From contig CAMPJV010000199.1 of NCBI GenBank assembly GCA_946886975.1, positions 1-5,432 of the forward strand: a stretch of DNA of 5,432 bases, given 5' to 3'. Both the position numbers and the translations under genes were made by a program. The stretch is from an uncultured Taibaiella sp. (GTDB lineage: Bacteria; Bacteroidota; Bacteroidia; Chitinophagales; Chitinophagaceae). The notes below the pieces were generated by a model. The model searched no databases. It was not told where the DNA came from and worked only from the letters and a program-made list of their open reading frames with translations. This document shows positions 1-5,317 of this stretch, in pieces (within the stretch, counting starts at the first letter, position 1; each line of letters opens with the position of its first letter).

Positions 1-2
1 AA

Positions 3-35
3 GAAGAGGTACGGGAACAGGCATCCCAACTGTAA
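3..35 (+). CDS. possible C-terminal end of a rightward gene cut by the window edge
   Basis: Only the last ten codons would be inside the window, reading EEVREQASQL and then TAA at 33-35. The fragment is charged and helix-like, and most codons begin with a purine, which fits a real protein end. A rightward gene stopping here would converge with the minus-strand gene ending at 84, with the hairpin at 53-72 between them, a sensible arrangement. Ten codons are too few to prove coding, and another frame also stays open to a TAG at 40-42. No function can be assigned. Confidence 0.3.
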   Translation, partial: EEVREQASQL

Positions 36-52
36 GTATTAGGTTTATGCTC

Positions 53-72
53 TCTGAGCCAGGGAGCTCAGA
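53..72. terminator. hairpin between converging gene ends, possible bidirectional terminator
   Basis: TCTGAGC (53-59) and GCTCAGA (66-72) form a perfect 7-bp stem with a 6-base loop. It starts 11 bases beyond the stop codon of the outer-membrane protein gene and 17 bases after the possible stop at 33-35. There is no T-run on either side, so it is not a classical intrinsic terminator. It could be a transcript-end stabilising hairpin or chance. A 10-bp palindrome, CAGACGTCTG (69-78), overlaps it. Confidence 0.35.
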
Positions 73-83
73 CGTCTGGCAGT

Positions 84-1850
84 TTAGAAAAGGCTGATGC
101 CCAGGTTCCAGCCAAACCAGGAAGAAGTATTGGCATCCCATCTTGAGCCACCGACTCCGGATCCCTTTACGTCAGACTTGAAGTCCTTTTTGTAGACATC
201 CTGGTCGGAATAGTATATGGAAAAAGCCGGTCCGCCGTAGATGGAAATATACTTATGGAGCTGTACGTTCAACTGAAGGCTAGCCCGGCCCAGCAGGTTT
301 GCATGGTCCCAGTCTCCAAGATACAGATGCTGACCCGTAAGCTCAGGATTGAGGGATATGGTCCTTCCTAATGGGATCTGTCTGCCAAGGCCATAGCCAA
401 ATGAAGCCACCCTGTTCTTCTCTCCCGGATTAAACCCACCCGTGAGTATTGTATAGAGCTTGCCTGTGCCTGTCTTTACAGAAGCGTTGATTTGTAATAC
501 CTCGTTAGTGGAAATGGAGAACTTATGATAGCCATGCCTCACAAAGTTGAGCAAGCCGAGACTATAGCCGGAGGAACTGTCACAAACATTCACAATGCCC
601 ACCTGCACACCCCTGAGGTTCTTCGCATAGTTAAAGACACCGCTGACCTGTACCCCCTCGATGTTGGACGAAGCTATGTTTGCAACGCCCGCTATCTGCG
701 CTCCTCTCATTTCCCCCCCTGCAACGTTTGCGACACCCGCAGCCTGTATACCGTGAGCTGTATCACCTGTGTAATTGGCAAGTCCGGCCATCTGAGCGTA
801 ACGCATATCCGCTGGCGTGTGGTTATACAGACCAGCGGCCTGCACACCGTATACATTGCTTCCGGCCACATTGAACAGACCTGCCAGTTGCCCCCCGCTA
901 ACTGAGTCCAAAACCTGGTTAAACAACCCAGCGCCCTGCACACCCCTGACCTTACCACCTACTATATTAAATAGTCCCGCCATCTGCGCATAACGCATGT
1001 CTTTCTTCACGATGTTGAACAGTCCTCCTATCTCTACTCCGTTAACGGCTGCGCTATATCCGCCCAGCATATTTACAGATACCTTATTCTCCACCTGCGA
1101 TGCCATCCTGCCGTGTGTGCCAAGTCCGGGTGTCACTGAGAGCTGGTAAGGCTTGTCAACAAGGAACTTCCCGAGGTTCAGACTCTGCATTCGCTGCTTT
1201 GAAGAGAGGAAGAACTGTCCTATCCACGTGTCCTCTATGCTCTTGTTGGGAGACACTGTCACAGAGTCGAGCTCATAGTTTTTGGTGGCAATGTTCACGG
1301 TAAACTCCTGGTCTACGCCTGGCTTAATGATGATGGAGGTGTCCCGGTAAGACAGCTTGCTAATGCTGATAGCTGAAGCAGGATGCTTGTCCTTCAGCTT
1401 CAATTTAAAGTAGCCGGCATCGTTAGTGAGCGAGGCCACCAATTGCTGTGGCTCATACACGCTGGCGTTGCTTACCCTTTCACCGGTGGCCTGGTCTATC
1501 ACATAGCCGCTGATGTACCAAAACTGGCTTGCTTCGGCCGTCTGAATAATAACGTGCTTACCCTGCTCCCGATACTCGTACCGATCACCGAACAGCATAA
1601 CAAGTACCTGCCTGACAGATCTGTTGGCCGCAGCAATGCTTACAAGGCTATCTCGCTTTACGATATTGGCGTTGTAAGAAAAGCTGAAGTTCCCCTGTTT
1701 TCCTATCTGCTTCAGGACGTCTCCCAGCTTTTGCTTCTTTATGTTCAGGTTGATCTTTCTTTCAAGCAACGCCTGTGCGGAGGCTGATGCTGATGACGTC
1801 AGTACTATCAGCAACAGGAGAGACGTGAATATGTACTTATGGAACCGCAT
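84..1850 (-). CDS. STN / carboxypeptidase-regulatory-like domain outer-membrane protein with 16-residue surface repeats
   Basis: This 588-residue exported protein is the third gene of the sigma-FecR operon. Residues 1-27 form a signal peptide (basic start, Leu-rich core, AQA cleavage site near 25-27). Residues about 35-103 resemble an STN domain (LGDVLKQIGKQ, then SVRQVLVMLF), the periplasmic part that in TonB-dependent transducers contacts FecR. Residues about 112-190 resemble a CarboxypepD_reg-like beta-sandwich (ISGYVIDQATGERVSNASV, NDAGYFKL). No TonB plug follows. Residues 270-437 contain about ten tandem repeats with consensus xGvQxAGlfN, each near 16 residues. Residues about 440-588 alternate polar and apolar residues and end in Phe, as in outer-membrane beta-barrels. 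The repeat type resembles what is annotated as LA_2272-like surface repeats, a recollection not checked by search. The start is fixed by the signal peptide, although Shine-Dalgarno pairing is weak. The gene begins 15 bases after fecR. The likely role is a surface-exposed sensor or adhesin-like partner of the anti-sigma factor; the ligand is unknown. Confidence 0.85.
   Translation of the reverse strand: MRFHKYIFTSLLLLIVLTSSASASAQALLERKINLNIKKQKLGDVLKQIGKQGNFSFSYNANIVKRDSLVSIAAANRSVRQVLVMLFGDRYEYREQGKHVIIQTAEASQFWYISGYVIDQATGERVSNASVYEPQQLVASLTNDAGYFKLKLKDKHPASAISISKLSYRDTSIIIKPGVDQEFTVNIATKNYELDSVTVSPNKSIEDTWIGQFFLSSKQRMQSLNLGKFLVDKPYQLSVTPGLGTHGRMASQVENKVSVNMLGGYSAAVNGVEIGGLFNIVKKDMRYAQMAGLFNIVGGKVRGVQGAGLFNQVLDSVSGGQLAGLFNVAGSNVYGVQAAGLYNHTPADMRYAQMAGLANYTGDTAHGIQAAGVANVAGGEMRGAQIAGVANIASSNIEGVQVSGVFNYAKNLRGVQVGIVNVCDSSSGYSLGLLNFVRHGYHKFSISTNEVLQINASVKTGTGKLYTILTGGFNPGEKNRVASFGYGLGRQIPLGRTISLNPELTGQHLYLGDWDHANLLGRASLQLNVQLHKYISIYGGPAFSIYYSDQDVYKKDFKSDVKGSGVGGSRWDANTSSWFGWNLGISLF
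540..1043 (-). repeat. tandem 48-bp (16-residue) coding repeats with a 64-residue higher-order duplication
   Basis: The units fall at protein residues 270, 286, 302, 318, 334, 350, 366, 382, 398 and 413, followed by a degenerate last part to about 437. All but the final units are exactly 16 residues. The invariant part is Q-x-x-G-[LV]-x-N, as in RYAQMAGLFN, RGVQGAGLFN, YGVQAAGLYN and RGAQIAGVAN. RYAQMAGL occurs at residues 286-293 and again at 350-357, exactly four units apart. Their DNA (972-995 and 780-803) matches at 20 of 24 positions by eye. This suggests that a four-unit block was once duplicated and later diverged. The regular spacing implies a solenoid fold (inference). Confidence 0.9.
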
Positions 1851-1865
1851 TATCTGTTATGACAA

Positions 1866-2846
1866 TTACCTTAGAAATATTTGACCATTCCTGTGCTCGA
1901 TCTTAAGTGCGAAGGTTTCGGCGATCACGGCCAGTATGCTGTCCAGCGACTCGTTCTGGAAAGTGGCTGTCAGCGGCAGGTCCTTTAGCCGCTCGTCTGC
2001 TATAATTATGTCTACACCATAAGCCTGGCTCAGCACATCCGCCAATCTCCAAAGGGGAGTAGCATTGCAGGTAAACTCCTTTGTACGGTAATAGTTATAC
2101 AAAGCATCCGTATTCTTCTGCTTGAACGGGTCGTCCCTGTCTTTCAGCACGACCCCCTTTTCATCAGGGTTGAGCTTTACGCTATGTTCTTTCTTCAATA
2201 CTTCTACAATGCCGGTCTCCACTACTACCTCTGTTCGTTCATCCGTACTGCTAACATTGAAAGAAGTCCCAACCACCCTTACGGACGCTTCGTTCGCTTT
2301 GATGACAAATGGCTTGCTCCTGTCAGGGGTTACATTGAAAAAGGCCTCCCCTTCAAGTGTCACCTCCCGTGTATTACTGCCAAAGTCCTCAGGATAGGAA
2401 AGGCTTGAGTGTTTATTGAGCGTGACCAGCGAACCATCAGGTAACGTATCGATTAGCACGCTCTCTTCAGAGTGCATAGCAATAACATCTGCACCCAGGT
2501 TGCTTACCGCATAGAACAACCATCCACCACCTATAATCATTACCAGGATAGCAGCCACTTTCAGCCACTCGTAATTCCTTTGCGGCATTTCGATGACCTT
2601 TGGCGCTACGGTCTCGCGTACTGTTCTCTGCCTGAAACGCGCCCACGCCTCTTCAGCATCTACTGTGCTCTTAGCCTCGTTCTCTTTGCTCTGCTCCCAT
2701 ATCAACCGGAAATGCTCATAGTATTGCCTGTTTGCCCTGTCCAGTTCGATCCACGCCTGCACCTGCCGCTGCTCCTCTGCACTTGCTTCACCGAGCAGTT
2801 GCTTTACCAGCAGGTCATCCATTATATGTTGCTCATTTCTTTCCAC
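1866..2846 (-). CDS. FecR-family anti-sigma factor, single-pass inner-membrane protein
   Basis: This 326-residue regulator is expected to bind the sigma factor encoded just upstream and to pass on a periplasmic signal. Residues about 8-75 are a cytoplasmic helical part of the FecR N-terminal type (LLGEASAEEQRQVQAW). Residues about 95-115 are a single membrane segment (WLKVAAILVMIIGGGWLFYA). Residues about 120-230 are the FecR domain, with the typical LPDGSLVTLNKHSSLSYP, LEGEAFFNV and VVGTSFNV. Residues about 255-326 match the DUF4974-like C-terminal domain (TPLWRLADVLSQAYGVDI, LDSILAVIAETFALKI), which is STN-like and thought to face the outer-membrane partner. The start is a GTG at 2844-2846, chosen because AGGAG at 2854-2858 lies 7 bases upstream. 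The in-frame ATG eight codons later has no good Shine-Dalgarno site. The sigma gene ends 10 bases upstream, which suggests translational coupling. Length and domains are complete. Confidence 0.95.
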   Translation of the reverse strand: MERNEQHIMDDLLVKQLLGEASAEEQRQVQAWIELDRANRQYYEHFRLIWEQSKENEAKSTVDAEEAWARFRQRTVRETVAPKVIEMPQRNYEWLKVAAILVMIIGGGWLFYAVSNLGADVIAMHSEESVLIDTLPDGSLVTLNKHSSLSYPEDFGSNTREVTLEGEAFFNVTPDRSKPFVIKANEASVRVVGTSFNVSSTDERTEVVVETGIVEVLKKEHSVKLNPDEKGVVLKDRDDPFKQKNTDALYNYYRTKEFTCNATPLWRLADVLSQAYGVDIIIADERLKDLPLTATFQNESLDSILAVIAETFALKIEHRNGQIFLR

Positions 2847-2853
2847 TATCTTT

Positions 2854-2858
2854 CTCCT
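2854..2858 (-). promoter_or_regulatory. Shine-Dalgarno site of the fecR gene, overlapping the sigma stop codon
   Basis: AGGAG on the minus strand shares two bases with the sigma factor TAG stop (2857-2859) and stands 7 bases before the GTG at 2844-2846. It decides the start in favour of GTG over the ATG at 2820-2822. Its overlap with the stop means that ribosomes finishing the sigma factor can reload for FecR, which would keep the two proteins in fixed proportion (inference). Confidence 0.75.
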
Positions 2859-3426
2859 ACAGGTTTAGCAAAATGAGTATCAAAGCCGGAAGGAAGTCCG
2901 CCAGCTTCTCACGAAGCAAACGCAGCGCTTTCCCCATATGGTTTTCGACGGTCTTTATTGATATCCCCAGCCTGTCCGCTATTTCCTGGTATTTAAGCTC
3001 TTCGAAGCGGCTCATCTGGAAAACCGTCCTGCATTGCTCCGGCAGTTCACTCAGAGCTCTGTCCAGGTTTTGCTTCAGATCTTTGAGCTTTATGTGTTCT
3101 GCCGCATTGTTATGGTCCGCGGCCTGGTGCTTTATATAAGTCTGATGAGCCTCCCTTACCTTCAGATGTTTCAGGTAATTCAGGCTTTCATTATATACAG
3201 ATCGGTATAGATATGCAGTAACAGACTGAGTCACCTCGATCTGCCCCTTCTTTTCCCAAAGCTTATAAAATACATTCTGCACCATCTCCTCCGCCATTAT
3301 ATCATCCTTTACAATGGTATATGCGTAAGAATGAAGGCTTTTAAAATGTGCTTTAAAAACCTCCTCAAACTGTAGCTGCCAGTCCTTCTCGATGGCTATT
3401 GTTGTGCCAGTTTCGGTACTTTCCAT
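2857..3426 (-). CDS. ECF-type RNA polymerase sigma-70 factor, Bacteroides expansion family
   Basis: This 189-residue ECF sigma factor would direct RNA polymerase to a small set of promoters, probably including its own operon. Sigma region 2 lies at about residues 18-62 (FEEVFKAHFKSLHSYAYTIV, then DIMAEEMVQNVFYKLWEK). Sigma region 4 lies at about 123-175 (LSELPEQCRTVFQMSRFEEL, then YQEIADRLGISIKTVENHM, a helix-turn-helix). Length and pattern are normal for the Bacteroidota family. The C-terminus is a short hydrophobic tail, FLPALILILLNL. I chose the ATG at 3424-3426 because homologous factors start a few residues before region 2. The frame is open for another 41 codons to an ATG at 3547-3549, but that extension is not sigma-like and would have to read through the GC-rich inverted repeat. 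No Shine-Dalgarno site is visible directly before the chosen ATG. FecR follows after 10 bases. Confidence 0.93.
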   Translation of the reverse strand: MESTETGTTIAIEKDWQLQFEEVFKAHFKSLHSYAYTIVKDDIMAEEMVQNVFYKLWEKKGQIEVTQSVTAYLYRSVYNESLNYLKHLKVREAHQTYIKHQAADHNNAAEHIKLKDLKQNLDRALSELPEQCRTVFQMSRFEELKYQEIADRLGISIKTVENHMGKALRLLREKLADFLPALILILLNL

Positions 3427-3450
3427 GCGCCGGGACAGGTATCCCGGCGC
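3427..3450. repeat. GC-rich 9-bp perfect inverted repeat abutting the sigma start codon
   Basis: On the plus strand GCGCCGGGA (3427-3435) and TCCCGGCGC (3442-3450) are exact reverse complements around a 6-base centre. Eight of the nine pairs are G-C. On the minus strand the second arm ends on the base directly before the sigma ATG, and the first arm begins at the last base of a candidate -7 box. It could be an operator in the DNA or, if the transcript starts further upstream, an RNA hairpin that masks the start site. It is not followed by a T-run, so a terminator role is unlikely. Confidence 0.8.
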
Positions 3451-3457
3451 AAATATA
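3450..3457 (-). promoter_or_regulatory. candidate Bacteroidota -7 promoter box for the sigma operon
   Basis: The minus strand reads TATATTTG, a full match to the TAnnTTTG element used by the main Bacteroidota sigma factor. Transcription would start about 4-8 bases downstream, inside the inverted repeat, leaving a leader of only about 20 bases. No TTG or TTTG -33 element is seen 17-23 bases upstream, which lowers confidence. An ECF-type promoter cannot be judged because this factor's recognition sequence is unknown. Confidence 0.4.
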
Positions 3458-3560
3458 ACCGCTTCCTTCAATGCATTGTTTTTTAAAAGACAACACAGAG
3501 AGCTCATACCCCTACTCCCCGCTAAAAGAAATATAAAATCATCAGGCATGGAATAGGATA

Positions 3561-3641
3561 ATGGTAGCTCCCAACTACCTGATAAGGAAAAAGTACCTAT
3601 TTTTGCAGTTCAATTCTTTTAGCTCGAGATGTAAACAATAA
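3561..3641 (+). CDS. 26-codon open frame upstream of the ABC-F gene, possible leader peptide
   Basis: An ATG at 3561 opens a frame of 26 codons, starting MVAPNYLIRK and ending in TAA at 3639-3641. This is 71 bases before the ABC-F start, on the same strand. It is listed because several ribosome-protecting ABC-F genes are controlled by short translated leaders. Evidence for translation is weak: the AGGA at 3555-3558 is only 2 bases from the ATG, and the candidate -7 box (3598-3605) lies inside the frame, so the promoter would have to be further upstream. No attenuator hairpin with a T-run is visible between it and the gene. A chance frame is the default explanation. Confidence 0.15.
   Translation: MVAPNYLIRKKYLFLQFNSFSSRCKQ
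3598..3605 (+). promoter_or_regulatory. candidate Bacteroidota -7 promoter box for the ABC-F gene
   Basis: TATTTTTG is a full match to TAnnTTTG. It would give a transcript starting near 3610 and a leader of about 100 bases before the ATG at 3713. No TTG-type -33 element is present 17-23 bases upstream, so the assignment rests on one short box in A+T-rich intergenic DNA. Confidence 0.4.
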
Positions 3642-3700
3642 TTTCTTTCCGCAAATAACCAGAACCTCCACAACAGGATCCTGATCTTATTTACGCTTAA

Positions 3701-3707
3701 AAGGAAG
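3701..3707 (+). promoter_or_regulatory. Shine-Dalgarno site of the ABC-F gene
   Basis: AAGGAAG carries an AGGA core at 3702-3705, 7 bases before the ATG at 3713-3715, in an A-rich unstructured context. It fixes the start, which also places the first beta strand of the ATPase (LILQSISYI) immediately after the Met, as is usual in ABC-F proteins. Confidence 0.7.
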
Positions 3708-3712
3708 AAATT

Positions 3713-5317
3713 ATGCTCATTCTCCAAAGCATCTCTTATATACATCCTGACAAGGAAATTCTATTTGAAGACATAAGCCTGGTCGTCAATAAAGGCGACA
3801 AAGCTGCCCTGATCGGCAACAACGGCACAGGCAAATCTACCCTGCTGAAGATAATGTCAGGGAAGCTGGGGCCTTCCACAGGAACGCTGAAAGTGGACAG
3901 CTCGCCCTACTATGTGCCGCAGATATTTGGGCAGTTTAATGACCTCACTGTAGCGCAGGCATTGCGGATAGATGAGAAACTACAGTCCTTGAAAAAGATC
4001 CTTGATGGACAGCCTACGGAAGAAAACCTTTCCATACTTAATGACGACTGGACGATAGAAGAGCGGTGCCGGCAGGCCCTTGCCGGCTGGCAGATGGAAG
4101 GTGTACCCCTGGAACAAAAAATGGGCACCCTAAGCGGCGGACAAAAAGCAAGGGTGTTTCTTGCCGGCATACAGATCCACAAGCCTGAGATCGTTCTGCT
4201 GGACGAGCCCAGCAATCACCTCGATACCTCTAGCAGACAGATACTCTACGATTATATAGAGAACACAGCCAATACTCTGATAGTGGTAAGTCACGACCGT
4301 ACCCTGCTAAACCTGCTGGACAACGTTTACGAACTCGGCGGCAATGGTATCAATGTCTACGGCGGCAATTACGATTTCTATGCCACACAGAAGCAAATAG
4401 AAGCAGAAGTTCTCAGCCAGAACCTGAAGAATAAGGAGAAGGCCCTGCGCAACGCGAGGGCAATAGAGCGAGAATCAGTGGAACGGCAGCAGAAGCTGGA
4501 TGCTCGTGGAAGAAAAAAGCAGGAGAAGGCTGGTCTTCCAACCATTTCCATGAACACGTTGAGAAATAATGCCGAGAAAAGCACTGCCCGACTCAAGTCG
4601 GTACAAGCTGAGAAAACAGGAAACATTGCACGCCAGCTCGAGGAGCTAAGGCAGGAACTCCCCGACAACGACAAGATGAAGATGGAGTTTGACAGCTCTT
4701 CACTGCACAAAGGAAAAGTACTTGTTAGCGCCAGGGAAATAAACGCCCGGTTTAGTGACCGGCTACTCTGGAACAAAGATGTGACCGTGGAAATAAGAAG
4801 TGGTGAGCGCATTGTAGTAAAAGGATCTAATGGAGCAGGCAAAACAACTCTGATCAAGCTGATCCTTGGAGAACTGCCAGTTAGCAAGGGCACCGTTGAA
4901 CGAGCAGATGTAGCATCAATTTACATTGACCAGGACTATACGCTGATAAATAACACCCTTAATGTTTATGAACAGGCGCAACATTTTAACTCCGCAGGAC
5001 TTCAGGAGCATGAGATAAAGTCGCGACTTAACAGGTTCCTCTTTACCAGGGTTTATTGGGACAAACCCTGCAAAGCTCTGAGCGGCGGAGAAAAAATGAG
5101 GCTAATGCTTTGCTGCCTCGCCATCAGCGAACATGCTCCCGACATTATCGTACTGGACGAACCCACTAACAACCTCGACATACAAAACATGGAGATACTA
5201 ACCGCGGCGGTAAACGAGTACCAGGGGACGGTGCTTGTTATTTCACATGATGAATTCTTTTTGAAGCAGATAGAATCCGAGCGCGTCATTAATATGGACG
5301 ACTACAGATCTGAATAG
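3713..5317 (+). CDS. ABC-F family ATPase, ribosome-associated (translation factor or ribosome protection type)
   Basis: This cytoplasmic protein of 534 residues has two ATP-binding cassettes and no membrane segments. ABC-F proteins bind near the ribosomal E site and help translation or dislodge antibiotics. Cassette 1 has Walker A GNNGTGKST (35-43), signature LSGGQ (140-144), Walker B with LLDEPSNHLD (162-171) and H-switch SHD (193-195). A charged helical linker, about residues 223-335, holds the P-site tRNA interaction motif with a basic helix and a turn around GLPTISMNTL (274-283). Cassette 2 has Walker A GSNGAGKTT (371-379), signature LSGGE (456-460), Walker B with VLDEPTNNLD (480-489) and SHDE (511-514). 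All ATPase residues are intact. The protein ends just after cassette 2, with no long C-terminal extension. A linker of about 110 residues seems longer than in the housekeeping factor EttA and closer to resistance types, but subfamily cannot be settled by eye. It stands alone, divergent from the sigma operon. Confidence 0.93.
   Translation: MLILQSISYIHPDKEILFEDISLVVNKGDKAALIGNNGTGKSTLLKIMSGKLGPSTGTLKVDSSPYYVPQIFGQFNDLTVAQALRIDEKLQSLKKILDGQPTEENLSILNDDWTIEERCRQALAGWQMEGVPLEQKMGTLSGGQKARVFLAGIQIHKPEIVLLDEPSNHLDTSSRQILYDYIENTANTLIVVSHDRTLLNLLDNVYELGGNGINVYGGNYDFYATQKQIEAEVLSQNLKNKEKALRNARAIERESVERQQKLDARGRKKQEKAGLPTISMNTLRNNAEKSTARLKSVQAEKTGNIARQLEELRQELPDNDKMKMEFDSSSLHKGKVLVSAREINARFSDRLLWNKDVTVEIRSGERIVVKGSNGAGKTTLIKLILGELPVSKGTVERADVASIYIDQDYTLINNTLNVYEQAQHFNSAGLQEHEIKSRLNRFLFTRVYWDKPCKALSGGEKMRLMLCCLAISEHAPDIIVLDEPTNNLDIQNMEILTAAVNEYQGTVLVISHDEFFLKQIESERVINMDDYRSE

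Noticed and set aside
525..958. Open frames on both strands across the surface-repeat array (525-905 plus, 707-958 minus)
   Set aside because: A 48-bp repeat is a multiple of three, so a stop-free alternative frame in one unit tends to stay stop-free in all. The translations are Cys-, His- and Arg-rich with no domain, while the 588-residue frame has a signal peptide and clear domains.
84..1850. Calling the STN protein a TonB-dependent receptor
   Set aside because: At 588 residues it is too short for plug plus 22-strand barrel, and the space is filled by the 16-residue repeats. Only the N-terminal STN and carboxypeptidase-like parts are shared with receptors.
2472..3139. Plus-strand frames of about 134 codons opposite fecR and the sigma gene
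   Set aside because: They lie antisense to two well-supported conserved genes, have Pro/Ser/Leu/Cys-rich composition without domains, and lack credible translation signals.
3674..3683. Palindrome CAGGATCCTG as an operator
   Set aside because: A 10-bp palindrome with no spacer occurs by chance at appreciable rate, and nothing else marks it as a binding site. It is mentioned only as part of the leader finding.
4378..4893. 171-codon minus-strand frame opposite the ABC-F linker
   Set aside because: It is very rich in Ser, Leu, Phe and Arg, as expected from the antisense of Glu/Lys/Ala-rich coiled coil. It has no ribosome-binding site and no recognisable domain, and lies wholly within a clear gene.
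5053..5289. 78-codon minus-strand frame opposite ABC-F cassette 2
   Set aside because: It is an antisense shadow of conserved ATPase motifs (the reverse of Walker B and signature codons) with no independent support.
3713..5317. Calling the twin-ATPase gene a transporter subunit
   Set aside because: Two cassettes in one chain, a charged helical linker, no membrane segments and no neighbouring permease are the ABC-F pattern, a soluble ribosome-acting family.
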